DNA of 64,000 nucleotides from Acephala macrosclerotiorum (GCA_014904845.1 MU119202.1:682001-746000), one strand, 5' to 3'; counted from the first letter of the stretch, positions 1-13,842 are shown. Numbers and translations: made by a program. Notes: a model not told the origin generated them from the sequence alone.

Positions 1-1326
1 CTGCCTCTACCAGCTGCTTCAGCGACCACTGGTGCAGCTGGAGCTTCCTCATCGTCCAGATCTGCTTCAGCATCCGCATCCGCGTCACTAACATCTTCTT
101 GTCTCGAGACTTTCTGCTTTTTGGCCTTCGGCTCCTCGCGGTCACTCTCATCTTCCAGTATATCTTCCTCGTCCTCATCATCGTCTCCTTCGGGCGCCTC
201 TTCATCATCGCTGGGAGCCAAGAAGTCATCCTCCATGTCATATTCATCTTCTCTACTCCTGCCTTTCGGAAGATCGTCATCTGAATCGTAGTCCGGACGA
301 CGCTTGCGAGGCTTCGGAGGCTTGCGACCAGAAGCTGGAGCTCTCCGACCAGATCTTCCCTCCAAGTCATCCAGGCTTAGACCACCGCTGCGGCCACCTC
401 CAGGTCTATGCACCTGACTGGCTTTCTCTGCTGCAGTCTCGCGACGGCGTTGTGCTCTCATACGTTCTTTCTCGGCAATCTCAGCTCTCTTCTTCTGGAG
501 CTCCGGATCCTCGGTGTTAGCGACCAACTCTGGACCCTTGTCGTCCTTGTTGCCTCGTCTTGCAGCGGCTGCCAAGCTCTTCTGTAGCTTCTCAAGTGCA
601 TCATCTTCAATGTCCTTATTTGGTCTGACAGTATGTTGGTTTGACACGTGTCCAACCAAGAGGAGAAGTTGGGAGGCGATTGAGGGAGTTGCGAGATAGA
701 AGTGAGAATCCTGTGTTTCTGAATATGTCTTGCTACCCCTTGGCGGGGCAAGAGGTTTTGACTGTAATTCGTAATGCTGATCCCCTACTGAGATTGTAGT
801 GCTTCCATCGCTCCATCTGTAGATATTGGTGTTGCTCTCAAGCTTGCCGGTCGACGGATCTTTACGGTATCGCATCGTAGAGGCAGAAACGGCACTGGCG
901 GAGAAATTGGCAGATTTGGTTTCAGAATGGTGGTCCGTCTCGGGGATTCTGAAGGTAGAGGCATCGTAGGCGCGAGGTTCGATGCCAAGGAAGGTGGGCA
1001 TTCGCAGAATATTGAACTGGTGATATGTTAGATGCGCCATCAACGAATATCGAATAGATGCTTACCTCTCCATCTGCTGGCTTTGGTAATGGATGTCGCC
1101 AGACTGTAGTATCCATAACTCTGGCATCTCTCCCTCCATCGTAATCAATCTCCTCTTCCTGGGGTGCTCGGTCATTGCGGTCTTCGTCGTCTCCTGAATC
1201 CAGCTCCCTGTCGCTGAGTTCTCGAGTCTTCTCTACTGGCGCATCTTCATCATCACCTCCGAATAGATCTTCGTCCCCAGACCCATCTGCGACATTATCC
1301 ATAACATCGTCCTCTTCTGAAGACAT
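1..1326 (-). CDS. LEO1: LEO1, Paf1 transcription elongation complex subunit (3' end missing)
   Basis: Leo1 is a Paf1-complex subunit that travels with RNA polymerase II and supports histone modification during elongation. Exons 1066..1326 and <1..1016 are joined by a 49-nt GT-AG intron. The start is the ATG at 1324-1326 (MSSEEDDV); upstream in-frame codons are not ATG. The N-terminus is a long Asp/Glu/Ser run with LFGGDDED. The Leo1 core follows, with LPKPADGE, then FNILRMPTFLGIEPRAYD just after the splice, then IYRWSDGSTTISVG. The C-terminal half is charged and carries Lys-Arg and Asp-Glu blocks. The reading frame is still open at base 1, so the last residues lie outside the window. MOB2 is divergent, 500 bp away. 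Family identity is firm; boundaries are inferred from consensus splice sites. Confidence 0.9.
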
Positions 1327-1827
1327 TATCGGCAAGTGTGTTGAGTGGAGGTGTAGAGAGGAGAAAGGGTGCTGGACGCGTTGAGAAAATTGCCTTGGTG
1401 GTAGAAGTTTTGGCGATAAGCAACTGAGGTCTGGATTGTTTGTAAGTCAGAATGCAGGACTTATCAGGAGGGAATTGTTCTACCTACTGCTGGACGACAA
1501 CCAGATATCACTACTCTACTCTCAACGAGCTCTGAGAAAGACAGCTTGAAGGCTGCGCGACCCCCTGTCAGTTTGTAGTCGCCGCCCTTAGAGGGCCTCA
1601 CTCTAGTGCTCAAATAATAAAGCAGCGATGGGTCCGGGTCTCACCGCCCTGAAACCCACTAACCGTGTCTGTCTGTATTTTGCACGTCTCCTATTTCCAA
1701 CTTCGATCTTGAAAAGAGGTTGTCGTTGTCAACTCTCCTGCGACCACAACGCTGAGAGATTGAAACCACAGTGATCCGTCCGCACGAATACGTTGGCGTG
1801 ACAAGAGACTGGGGATACTGTCTGACG
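1327..1827. promoter_or_regulatory. Divergent intergenic region LEO1/MOB2
   Basis: No coding potential is seen. It presumably holds both promoters and 5' UTRs. I found no clear TATA box or repeat. Confidence 0.4.
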
Positions 1828-3347
1828 ATGTCGAATTTATTCTCTGGGATGTGAGTACCCTAATATCTTTTTTTGTCACGAGTTTTGGATGCATAAGAGT
1901 CACGAGCGCGCCTCTATTTGTGAGGATATATGGTGTCAACGTGGTTCAGTCACGGCGCTATTGAGTGCTGGGTTAGTGGCTCGGCGACGTGATGGTACAA
2001 GCAATATTTTAGCTGTGGCACCTTCAGAATTTCCTCGTTGCTTGTACACCAGCCTCGTAGCTTGCAACACAGCACAATGGCGCACGTTCACTTGCCGTAC
2101 CTACTCCCTTTCCTGCGACTCAAATTTTGCTTTCTTTATTCTTGAATGTTTGCTGACTTTGAATAGAAGCGGTCGATTTAGGGGCGGTGGTAAGAATGGC
2201 GGGTCAAAGAGCCCAGGACCACCACCAAGTGGAACATCACCAACGTCTCCTACAGGCACCTCCCAAAGCGGTTCTTCATCTACGAGCCTTGCCCCAAGAG
2301 TTCCTCCATTGCCCAACTCGCCATCTCTCTCGCAAACCCTATCAATGAACGAGTCAACCGGCAGTCTTCCCAACAGCAATGATCCCCTCGCTATCTACAA
2401 CCTTCCTCGTCCTAGACCCCTGTGGTTGAATGATGCCTACGCTAAGCACATCGTCAAAGGCAACTTCATGACCCTGTCCGCTAGACCAAAAACCGTTGAG
2501 CAAGGAGAGTGGATTGCACACCAAGGTAAGCTTCACTGGGACAATATTATCACGTGGCTAATTTATCGATTCAGTTGTTGAGCACTATCGCATTCTCTGG
2601 AACTTCGTTCGCGTTATTCATGATAAGGAGGATGATGGTACTTCGATCTGCAATGCCCAGACTTGCCCTCGCATGTCAGCTGGAGCGTAAGTAATTCTAG
2701 ATTCGCCTCAAAACGCGTTCCCTCTGACTTTCCACAGCAATCATTCCTTCACCTGGTTGAACGCCCGCCGAGAGCCTGTTGAGGTCCCTGCCCATGAATA
2801 CATCTCCCTCATGCAACGATGGATCTCCAGCAAGACCGACAACGCCAACATATTCCCCACTGATCCTGCTGGTGTTTCCTTCGCCAACAACGTCGGCAAT
2901 CCTGAGATCGCAAGCACTACCTACGCCTCTGGTAGCCTCAACACTCCTATCCCTGCTGGTCCTACCACGTTGAACGCCTCCCTCTCTCAACTTACAGGCC
3001 CCGGTGATTGGGTTGGAAAGAGCAGTGGTTTCCCACAAGAGTTCGTCGAGGTCTGCCAGACTATCTTCCGCCAAATGTTCCGAGTTTATTCTCACTTGTA
3101 CTGGGCCCACTTTATCGAACCCTTCTACCACCTCAACCTTGAGAAGCCAATGAACAGCTGCTTCAGCCACTTCATCCTGACCGCCACCGAGATCGACATG
3201 CTGAAGCCACACGAGTTGGAGCCAATGCAACCATTGATTGACCTCTGGGCTGCCAATGGAACGTTCCCCAAGGAGTCTAAGGCCTATGCTTGCGCAAACA
3301 TCAGGGCTGGCGAGCGGCTACTTGCCCTTTCCGGAATCAATCAATAA
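1828..3347 (+). CDS. MOB2: MOB family kinase activator, Mob2-like
   Basis: MOB proteins bind and activate NDR/LATS kinases; fungal Mob2 partners the Cbk1/Orb6/COT-1 kinase for polarised growth. Exons are 1828..1850, 2167..2525, 2575..2686 and 2738..3347 (367 aa). The first exon codes only MSNLFSG plus a split Ile, and it splices over 316 nt to SGRFRGGGKNGG, which keeps the frame. After a Ser/Pro/Thr-rich linker comes the MOB fold: PRPLWLNDAYAKHIVKGNF, EWIAHQVVEHY, the zinc-site CNAQTCPRMSAGANHSFTW, and HLYWAHFIEPFYHLN with the matching histidines. An approximately 45-residue insert sits between the IFPTDP block and the last helices, as in other filamentous-fungal Mob2 proteins. Assignment to Mob2 rather than Mob1 or phocein rests on recalled family features. 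Confidence 0.87.
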
Positions 3348-3676
3348 TTGAGCGATGGGTACTTCTGGCGTTGGATTACACGTTGTCATGAGGGAAGTGG
3401 ATACATTTGCTTTAGCATCAAGTTTCCTAAGTACTACAGACTTCAGATTTCTGCGCTCTGAATTTCACGGATGGATGGATCACGAGTTTTCTTTCACGTT
3501 CATGCATATGCAGAGGGATTGATGGCATGTTTCAGCGAGGGTCTTCCACGGCGTTTCTGATTTCATCCATGAACGAAGCACGTTCTCGACTGTAGTTGTA
3601 GATACACTCAGAAAAGTAGACAGTGCAATGAAAGCAACATAGAGTATTCTCTTTCTCCCCTTTGACGCGTCATTAA
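3348..3676. other. Convergent 3' region between MOB2 and the DUF3237 gene
   Basis: This is 3'-UTR space of two converging genes. No gene or repeat is seen. Confidence 0.4.
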
Positions 3677-4340
3677 TCAAGCGGAAACCTCGCTGATCTT
3701 ATACTCGACAATGACCGGCTTGCCAGCATCAAGAATGAAGCGTCCACTCGCAACATAGATCTTCTCCTCGAGGCCCTTCAACTTCTCATCTCCAGTCTCA
3801 AACAAAACATGAGTAACTGTGCCTTACCGTCAGAAATCACCCTCTCAACCGGTATAGTTGAAAACAAACTCACCACCATCCCCAAACTCCGTAGTCTTCG
3901 CCTCCGCATTCCCACCAAGCACCTTCCCCGTCGCCTCACTCAACGTAACAATCCCACTATACTTAAACGCAATCACAGCATCACTCTTATCATTCAAAAT
4001 AGAATTGACGTCCAATCTCGCAAATTTTCCGGAGGGGTCTTGACGGATGAAGTCTGAACCGTGGGCGAATACTGCATCGACTTTGATGGGGTAGGATGGC
4101 TCGGAGCGGATGAAGCTGTGGTCAGAGACGAAGGGGGCGACGGCGAGAGGGGCGCCTTTGGAGACGGCTCCAACGGTTACTGGTGGGTCGATAGCGATCT
4201 GGATATGTCAGTTCGTAATTCGAAGAGCTAGGCTGGGAGGATTCCCGTTCTGTGCAACGACAGCATGGGTGTTGGAACACAGGTGGAAATATACTCACAT
4301 GGGCTGTGAAAGCTGGAATGAGCTTTGGGAATCCCGACAT
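3677..4340 (-). CDS. DUF3237 domain protein
   Basis: Exons 4299..4340, 3874..4198 and 3677..3816 give 168 aa; introns are 100 and 57 nt with consensus ends. Without the second intron the frame meets a TGA right after the Tyr-Thr-Gly codons, which supports the splice. DUF3237 is a small beta-barrel family of unknown function in fungi and bacteria. Visible family features are the GRFILDAGKPVIVEY stretch near the end, the SGIVTLSEATGKVLGG centre, and a beta-rich layout with no signal peptide or membrane segment. The start MSGFPKLIPAF is the first ATG that splices in frame. It is probably cytosolic, and no enzymatic role can be read from the sequence. It lies tail to tail with MOB2 and in tandem with ERB1. 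Confidence 0.8.
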
Positions 4341-4795
4341 CTTGACAAATTTCGTTCGATTCACTTTGGCTGTGCTTTTGAGTTTATGGTGGACAGTGGT
4401 TGAAGTTGGAAGGAAAGAAGTTGACGAGAATTTCACTTGAGAAATTTAAGTCGAGTGGCACGGCAGATACTCCTTCCTCCAGTGACAGGTCATACCCCGC
4501 CTTTCTCTTTCCCCGTTTCGCCGAACAGTCCACAACTCGCGATGAAGCTGTAGAAAGTCTTTTTCGGTTTATCCATCGTGTGCTCCTCCAATTGTAGCCC
4601 TCATGTTGTTCAGCGGCGTAAGCCCAAAGCGTGTAAGAGCTTCCCGCGCTGACACTGAAACCCTAATGCATCCCATACGAAACGCCTTCAATATCTTCAC
4701 AACTGCAACAGATTTTATCTTTCATGCTTTTGCATTACCAAGTACTTGATATCTAACAACCATAACGCCGGTGCTATGAATAACACAAGGTGATA
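4341..4795. other. Intergenic, upstream of DUF3237 gene and downstream of ERB1
   Basis: No gene is seen. It must carry the DUF3237 promoter and the ERB1 3' UTR. Confidence 0.4.
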
Positions 4796-7178
4796 TCACA
4801 TCCATAAACGACAAGTCCCATCCGAACCCGCACTAACACACCAAGGTTCCCTTGGATGCCAATCAATGTCCATAACTCCCAAAGCACTTTTGACTTTATG
4901 CCCCTTCAGTACCTTCACTGGTACAATCGTTGCGTTCTCCATCATGTCGCTCACAACCTTGCCGTGGAAGATTTGCAAGCTGCCATCATCACTAGCGTCT
5001 GCGAACAATGGGAAACCTCCTTTGTGGTATTTCACTGCTCGAATAGCTTTCGAGTGGAACCTCATGGTCTTGTACGGTCGTGTAGAGAGGTCAAGGTCGT
5101 GCCATAATAACCGTCGGTCATACGATCCGACAATAAGATTGTCGCCACTGGGGTGGATATCGAAAGATGAGATCCATCGAGCACCAGGTTGTATGATTTT
5201 GACAAGTTCTTGCTTTTGCAAGTCGTAGCTGCGGATTGTTCGTTGTGTAGCGACGAAGAATAGCGGTCGTGAAGGATGGAATTGGACAGTTTGAGGAATA
5301 CCTGGAAGTCGGCGGAATGGAATTTGGGTGAGGTGTTTTGAGAGAGTGTGGATGGCAACAGCACTTCTCTGCGCTGTGGGAGACACGGTTGAGAAGAAAT
5401 CACCTCTTCTGTGCCAGCTAATAACCTTGACGGTTGTCCGGACTGTGATCTTGATGAGGACTCCTTCATCTTGAAGCCTCGAGCTCGGACGAGTCCATTT
5501 CGCAACAGGCTCCTTCTTTTGTCCATTCGCCGTCAATTGTTGGATGGCATTTGTTGCGTAGCCAAATCCTGTGTCAAGCAGTTCCTTACTTGTTGTCTCC
5601 ATTATCGGGTCTACACTAGGTATAGAAGGCACGATAAGGTAGATATCTTCTCCAGCAGCAGCGGAAAGGATAATTGCATCTCGCCCGGGTCGCCATCTCA
5701 CAACGTTGACAGCTTCATCGTCGTCCATCTTTGCATTCCAGAGCTGTTTACCGGTTATGAGTTCCCACACCCGGATAGTGCCATCATCGCCACCACTTGC
5801 AAGGTAATTGCCAGATGGATCGATCGCCAAACTTCGCACACGGCCTTCGTGACCACGGAACAAGGTTGAGCAGACCGTCGGGAATGGTTTGAGTTCTTCG
5901 GGTTTGGGTAGCTTTGGTAGTAGTGATGCTGGGTCGATGTTGAGTCTGTTCTTGCGAACCCTCGGTGCTAGATATAAATCGAGAGAGCGTTCGAATCTCT
6001 CCTTGACGAACTTGTCGTATGCAGGGACTTTTCGCAGGGCGTCGTAAGTAGTTGGTAAGTACTCCTTTTCTCTGTCCTCGGGATCGGTGTTCTCCCAAGC
6101 TTGCTTCTCCGATTTCGAGGGAAGATATTCTGGAGGTGGATTATAACTCAGATCATAGCCTGGTGGGGGAGCTTTCGGCGCTGGGATGTTCATAATATGA
6201 TCAGGACGAGGTTGTTCGTCTGCCCAGACATCATAATGAATCTCCTCTTCTTCTTCCTCCTCTTTCTCCTCAGGAGGCTTATATGGTAATATTCTTCCTT
6301 CTCTGATAGCACGAACAAGTTTCATTACCCTCTTTGATTCATGTTTGGAGGGAAGGAAGCGTCGCTTTGGCTCGGGGGCTGCACTAAGAGGCATAACCTC
6401 TTCAATTCCCGTAAAGTACTCAACAGTTGCCTAGATTCATTAGTATTTGCATCTCCATGTACCAAAGTAGATTTCGTACCGGATATGGATCATAGCCCTC
6501 CTCTGGCATCTCATTTGTTTGAATCCTTCTTAGGATCTCCAACTCATCCTGACTGAGATTCAAAGGTTTTCCTGTAGCTGGATCTGTGAGACCAGTCCAG
6601 CCTTTGGGAATGTCAATGCTGTCCAACAACGCATCCAAAGCCTCTCCCTTGGCCGGCCGCATGATCTTCTTGCCATTGATATCATAGCCAATGTGGGGAT
6701 AGGAATCATAGAAAGTCAACGGAATGTTTCCAATGGTATTGGTGGTGACTGGTGCATCCGAGTCGTCAGAGTCGTAGACAGGGTCTATTTCCTCGTACAC
6801 ATATCTCTCTCCTCCATTAGCATCCGTTTCAATCCTATAATTGGGCTTGTCGTCGTCTTCGTCTGCTTGAGCCTGTGTAGACACAAGGTCGGTCTGAGGA
6901 TGTTTTGTGCCATTGCTTTTTACCAGACCTCCATTCAGATCCGCCTCGTCCTTGCCGTCTATTTCATCGCTATCCAATGCTTCGAGCTCGTCCAGCTCTT
7001 CCTCATCCTCTTGGTCGCTTTCCTCATTTTCATCGCTCTCGTTTTCGGAGTCCTCGCTTTGCGACAAAATGCCTTCTAGCAGTCCATCTCCAAATTCGGC
7101 CTCGGACTCCATATCTGACAATTCGGGAACATCTCGAGTAACGGCTTTCCGCTTCCTATCGATCGCTGTGGGCGCCAT
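4796..7178 (-). CDS. ERB1: ERB1/BOP1 ribosome biogenesis protein
   Basis: Erb1 (BOP1 in animals) forms the PeBoW/Nop7 complex with Ytm1 and Nop7 in the nucleolus and is needed for 27S pre-rRNA processing and 60S assembly. Exons 6480..7178 and 4796..6430 are joined across a 49-nt intron (777 aa; the yeast protein is 807). The N-terminus is strongly acidic. It is followed by the BOP1NT domain, with [37 protein letters not shown], and then [19 protein letters not shown], which spans the splice junction. The C-terminal half is a WD40 propeller, including [20 protein letters not shown] and a closing [12 protein letters not shown]. Start at 7178 ([11 protein letters not shown]). The Zn2Cys6 gene is divergent, only 242 bp away. 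Confidence 0.95.
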
Positions 7179-7420
7179 CGTGAGTATGTTGAGCTGTGAA
7201 TAATTCTGCTAGACTTTCACCAACTTTTTTCTTCGATGGCGGGCAGATAAGCGTTATCTTAGCGTCTAATAGAACTAGTGCCTTTCACGTCTGAGAGGCG
7301 CGGGCTAATCCCCACCTTGCCTACCTGCTCGTATACTCGCCAGAGAGACTGATGACGGTCTTTCACAAGTTTATATCTTCACTCAACCTTGACCCAGTAG
7401 TGCTTGGTTCTGCCATCGAA

Positions 7421-8706
7421 ATGCCGACGACCACTCCGGCAAACAAGCCAGTCAAACATCGGGCCTGCGATGAGTGCAGTGGGTTACTGACCATGCGCTT
7501 TACAGCATTAATTACTGATCAAATCTAGGAACACGAAAGCTAGCATGCTCCAAAGATCCAGATGGATGCGAACGATGCAAGAGGGAGAATATTGTGTGCC
7601 ACTATAGTGAACAAAAACCTATGGGTCGACCTCGAAAACGTCAATTTATCGAGACAGCAAGAGAAGCACCTGTCAACGACCCAAATCAAAATGTTAATCA
7701 AGGCTCTTTTCCTCTCATCGCAGACGACTTAGATGGCTACAATGAGCCTGCGGTAGCTGAACCATACTTCACCAGCGGCCAAACAGCATTGGGGCTGCCT
7801 ACAGAAACCACGCGCCAAGGTCGGTCATCAAAGCTCGACGATGGGCGCGTCGTTTGGCATTTTGGAGTTAGTGATATGATGGCTGGACCTGCCATCGACT
7901 TTGGGGATCTCGATTTTGGACCAGCGGATCCACCAATACCTCACCTGGACTCAGCGCCTCCATTTACGGCTTCGAATGCTTCTCTGTCTGATAGTGAACA
8001 TTCTACGCCGCAAGCTCAACCTCTCGGGCCGTGCAGTTGTCTTCCATCTATGTATCTCAGCCTCTCTGCACTCCAAAGCCTTCCCACCGATATAGTAGTT
8101 GCCCTGAAGACCGTTCGTGGTGCTGCTGCAACCGCTGCGCAGTGTATTTGGTGCCCTCAATGTGGAGCTGTGGTCTTAGAAAATCCAAATCCTCCAATCG
8201 AATCGTTCCAGAACACGATGCTCCTAGGGACTATCTTGCCTATCATAGCTAATAGCTACCAAAGACTACTTAAAATGGTGGACGAAGAGACGGACGCCGC
8301 TGAAGCGACAGGCCAAACAAAGACCTTCCGTTTCCAGGACTACGGTGGACTATGTGGCAAACAAGAAAGCGTGGAAGCGGCGATGACCTGCATGGAAAAG
8401 GAGCTACTCTTCAACGCTGTTGAAATGCCAGCTCACCAATGGCGAACGACTGTTCGGGCCTTGCTCCGGGTTGATATCTACGGCCATGAGCAGGACGGGT
8501 TCAAGCATAAAGGCTTGAAAGACTTGGTTACCGAGATGGAAGCACGCCAACGTGCCAGGCATGAGCTCGTGGATGCTCATGTTGCTGCGGGGACCATGAG
8601 AGTTGGACCTTTTGGTCAGAAGCTATGCCTAGGAGAACAGACTCATGGCTGCTTCGAAATTCTCAAAATGGCCAAATCTGCAATCGATAGCTTAGTCATT
8701 GCATGA
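7421..8706 (+). CDS. Zn2Cys6 fungal transcription factor
   Basis: Exons 7421..7478 and 7529..8706 (50-nt intron) give 411 aa. The intron splits the zinc cluster: C16-DE-C19 lies upstream of the junction and C26, C33, C36 and C43 downstream. The full C-x2-C-x6-C-x6-C-x2-C-x6-C spacing therefore forms only after splicing. The cluster is followed by a basic GRPRKR linker. The rest is an acidic/Pro-rich central part and a C-terminal helical region with a CSC..C..CPQC pattern, reminiscent of AflR-type regulators. No typical MHR domain is obvious. It should be a nuclear DNA-binding regulator. Targets cannot be read from context, since its neighbours are ERB1 and a long empty stretch and no metabolic cluster is attached. 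Confidence 0.88.
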
Positions 8707-10079
8707 TCGAATTGCATCAGTCCGTTCTCCTTAGTGGCCTCCAATGTTGGGGCCATCGGGACGAGAGAATCAGGGTACCCGAAAATCAATTCGGTCCTCT
8801 ACGGTGACTGTCAAGTATTCTACTCTGCTTCGAACATGCTCTGTTATGTTGAGGAGAACACAACAGCTTTTAAACACTCGATACCGCCATACTGCACTGC
8901 AGCCTGCAGCCTAGTGCTCAATCGAGATCTCAGTTGCAACTTGGTTCAATTTCTGGGTTCGGGATCATTTTTGATCACTAATTCTTGCGAGACTTATGGT
9001 CATACAAAGGCAAGTCTCAAAAACATGGTTTGTATAACAGATCGTGCAAGGCGTCGAACAACGACCTTATGAGGCACCACGTTCAAATCCCTCAATGTAA
9101 GTGGCATTAAGCAGATGTCACGGCTATGGGAAGAAGTTGAAGCTCGTGACAGGCTTTCCAAGACCAAGAGCAACAGCAGACCACGCTTGCAGGTCCGAAA
9201 CAGATTCAGAAGTGAAGTCGTCGAGCTTGTGACCGGGAGGAGTTTTGCTTTAATGAGGTTAGAGAAAATCTGCATTTGATACCAGTACAATCGTACAGCG
9301 GGATTTGATTTTTATTTATTAGTGGGAGCAAATGTTCACCTGATCTGACTTTATTTCGAATGCTTTTATGATCAATATATGTAGTTAACCAGTATCACGA
9401 TGCCATGAAATATCACAAAATATACCATTCTAACGTCAAAACCTCAACAAAATCCTCAAGTTCGTAATCATTCCCAGACTCTAAATGGAAACAGATCTAC
9501 AAATTAAGGTTATTTCACTTGCTTGCTTTTGCCGCAGGGAACCGCAGTGGAGCGGGGATCTCCTTGTGAGATTGGTGGCTTTTTCGGAGCTTGTTAGCCT
9601 CTGATACCGGTACCCCTTGATCTAGATTCGCTACCGTTACTTTTTCGAGGTCTGGATGGGCTGAGTTTTGGAGATTTGTGAGACCGAGGCGAAGCTGAGT
9701 GTTCGATGGGTGATGTGTGATGTAAGCTTGGCTTAGAAGAGGAGGCGAGGGGTGGTAGCTGAAGATTTTGCGTGCCTTGTTCTCACATCATCTACTTCAA
9801 GGCGTTTGGATGAGCTAAATTTGCAAGAATTGGAACACCTTGAGGGTTACAATTCACGAGGGACATGAATGACTTTTTGAAATATACATTTGAAACGCCG
9901 AAGATGACTGCTATGCGGTGAGAAGTCGAGCTAGATCCTCGCCTTCTTGCTGAAACACTAAACTCTTAGTTGTTCCCTTCCTATCAAAGTGAACTCCGCC
10001 CAATGCAGGGCATCCCAATATCTTCATTTCCAATCCACTGCTTCGTCCCCTTCCCCAGATTGCTAGCTAGTCCGTGTGA
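8707..10079. other. Long intergenic stretch (1.4 kb) with a possible gene relic
   Basis: No intact gene is seen. On the minus strand around 9060-9250 there is a protein-like stretch (LDDFTSESVSDLQAW, then ALGLGKPVTSFNFFP) interrupted by several stops, possibly an eroded gene. The remainder is AT-moderate sequence without clear repeats. The proximal parts are the 3' UTRs of the regulator gene and ERV29. Confidence 0.35.
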
Positions 10080-11203
<1,124 letters not shown>

Positions 11204-12342
11204 TGTCGCAGTCCTGCTGGAAGGGCACCAAATCACTCTATTGTATTAGATGTAAAGTGAAAGACTGAATTGCCAGCAGACAGAGAGAATGGAGGAGAGT
11301 TTGTTGAAGGAGGGAAGTCTGGGTCGAAGAAAATAAGCTGATGGGGTTGTGGTTGTGGTTTGAAGAGGTCGAGCTTGAGCTATTTGCCGAGTAAAAGGTG
11401 GCCTCAAGTGGATGATACAAAGCGCAGCGCACAGCGGCATTCAGGAAGGCGATGCCAAGAGTTCGCTTTGTTCTCCACAAACGAGGCTGCGAACACGAGG
11501 TGGCAAGAGAGGCTTTTATCTTACATGATATGGGTGAAGTTCATGATATGCAGTCTATATATAAATAGTTGTGGGTGCTCTAGCCTCGCCACAGGCACAG
11601 CAAAAGCCACACCCCATTCGCTAGCCAGTAAAGGCGATAAGATGGGTTACAACGAAAGGAGTTTCTTTATTTTTTGAAGATAATGCTGAGTATGGAAATG
11701 TTTCTTAATCCATATTCTCATAAGATATTCGTTGCAAATTGGTTGTTGGCATCCCTTTCTTGAGTGAAAGGGCGGCCGCTAGAATGTCTATATTCTCAGC
11801 CAACAGCTCTGGTACATTTCCCCCAGATTGTTCGGCAAACGAAGGAACATTCAGATGAAGATATTGCATCGAATGGCTAAGGGATAGAAGTAAATAGATG
11901 GGAAGGACAGGAAGTACTTGTCCTGTACGTCACAAACATTCACTAAATCGCAAGGTAATTCAAGAAGTCAGAGAGACTGGGTTCAAGCAGACTGCAATGC
12001 TGTTTGGAATGAATTGCCTATTTGCTACAATTCCATTCTGGCCCCACCGGCACATAGCTGCCCCAAACTCGGCAGACATTCCGCCTCAAGCGAATGCCCA
12101 TATGTCAGGCGACGAGCAGCAGCTCATTAGTCGTCAATACCAGCATTCCTAACTCCATCCCGTAGACCTTCCTCCAGCAATGGGTCCTTCCAACTCGTGT
12201 GAGTGCATTTCCATTCCATCGTGATCCTTATAACCTGCCCGCTATAGATCTCGTGCCTTCAAACACTGCACTACGTCGTGGCATCTCGTTCTCGTCGTCA
12301 GTCAAATCTTCATACTTGCCATTTCGACCCTTGATCAATCAC
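11204..12342. other. Intergenic, ERV29 promoter side and VRP1 3' side
   Basis: No convincing gene is seen. A TATATAAATAG stretch near 11556-11570 reads as a TATA element on either strand, but no matching gene follows on the plus strand. The rest probably holds the ERV29 5' UTR and VRP1 3' UTR. Confidence 0.35.
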
Positions 12343-13842
12343 TCATTGAAAGGCACTCAGATCCAAAGGCACACTGCTCCCACGCCCTGCCCTGTACCTC
12401 TTCGGACCACCATGAAAGTCTCTAGGCTTTGGCAACTGCGACTCATCCTGAAATTTCCATCTTGAATCATTGATTTCAACCCTCGAGTTCCTTGAAGCCT
12501 CTGAGTTCCTGTGTGCGCTTGGACCCTTCGGTAGTGTTCCATTTGACGATAAAGTGTACGCACTAGGGTCCAACATCGGTCGTACAGGCGCTTGAACTTG
12601 TGGAGGTCGAGAACTTGGTGGGGGCGGAGCTGAAGAAGGTGGGGATGGTGCGCGGTGTGCACTTGGCGGAGGAGCACTTGGTGGTGGAGGTGGCGCCCCT
12701 GAAGGAGACGCTTGTCCTGCTGCTCGTATCGCTGCTTGCATAGCAAGACTTTGGCTCGCACCATTTGTTGACGGAGGTGAAGTTGGTGGAGGTGGAGGGG
12801 GTTGTGATCTTGCTGGTGCACCGAATGGGGGTCGGGGGGCTGATGAGGGCGGTGGGGGAGGTGCCGCCGGGGGTGGTGGAGCAGAAGATGGCGGGGGAGG
12901 CGCCGAAGATGGTGGAGGCGGGGGAGCTAGGGGTGTTGAAGGTTTCCGGAAAGAAGGAGGAGGAGCAGGTGGTTTCTTTCCTATTGGAGGAGGCGGTCCT
13001 TTCATAGAAGCAGAAGACGACGGCCGAGGAACATTTGGTCCACCTGTCTTTCTCAAATTCGCTATTGATGGTGCAAACCTCGGCGCACCTCCATTCTGAG
13101 TACCCGGTATAGGAGGCGCAGAACTACCTGGTAAAGGAGGTGCAGCGGTTGGTGGCCTTGGGGCTGCCATCCCTGGTGGTTTCGGCGCAGTACTCTGTGA
13201 TGATTCTGGATCTGAAGTAGATGATGAGTCGCGGTTTGCTAAATCTATGTCAGTCGTAGATTCAAGACATCTTAGCGCAAGTGATTTACCTCCTGTATCG
13301 ACACCTCCACCACGTTTCTTCAGTTTCGGCATGCCTCCGGCGAATATTCCTGCAAGTTGTGGCGGTTGCTCCATCCCAGTGACACCTCCCGAGTCTCTGC
13401 TACTTTGATCGCTGTTGCTTCGTGCTCTGTTTCCTCCTCCCGGTGGTTTGAGCATTCCAGGCACCGGAGGAGCCCCTGATATAGGAGCTGCACCCGAACC
13501 TCCCGAGGTCTTTCCAATAACGGGAGCTGATCGATCGTTCGTGACTGCTTTCTTGAGCGCTTTCCCTTTGGTGATGTCTGATAGCAGAGCTCCCTGTGGC
13601 TTGGTCAGCATGAAGAAGTGACTGATAAAAGCCCATAGAGTGGATTGGGCTTAGCTACGACTAGAGGGGCCTTCACCCTATTCCCAGATCCTACCGGAGG
13701 TCGTGTAGGTAAGTTTCCAGGCGGAGGAGGGGGTGGAGGAGGACCACCCATCCCAGCTGATCCATATTAGTATCAAATACCCTTGTATTCGAAGTCTTTA
13801 CCTACGAGGCGGGGGAGGAGGTGGGGGGGGTGGAGGCGGCAT
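12343..13842 (-). CDS. VRP1: Verprolin (VRP1/WIP), actin regulator
   Basis: Verprolin binds WASP/Las17 and actin monomers at cortical patches and drives Arp2/3 actin assembly in endocytosis. Exons 13806..13842, 13695..13756 and 12343..13593 give 449 aa. The donor GTAGGT in exon 1 keeps the frame, giving a poly-Pro start, then GMGG, a second poly-Pro run, and TRPPGALLSDITKGKALKK, a WH2 actin-binding motif. A second WH2-like segment reads LAGIFAGGMPKLKKRGG. A long Pro/Ser region with SH3-ligand-type runs follows. The C-terminus RWKFQDESQLPKPRDF..GGPKRYRAGRGSSVPLDL is the WASP-binding tail. A 45-nt in-frame segment near 13247-13290 has intron-like ends and may be spliced out (see findings). Confidence 0.92.
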
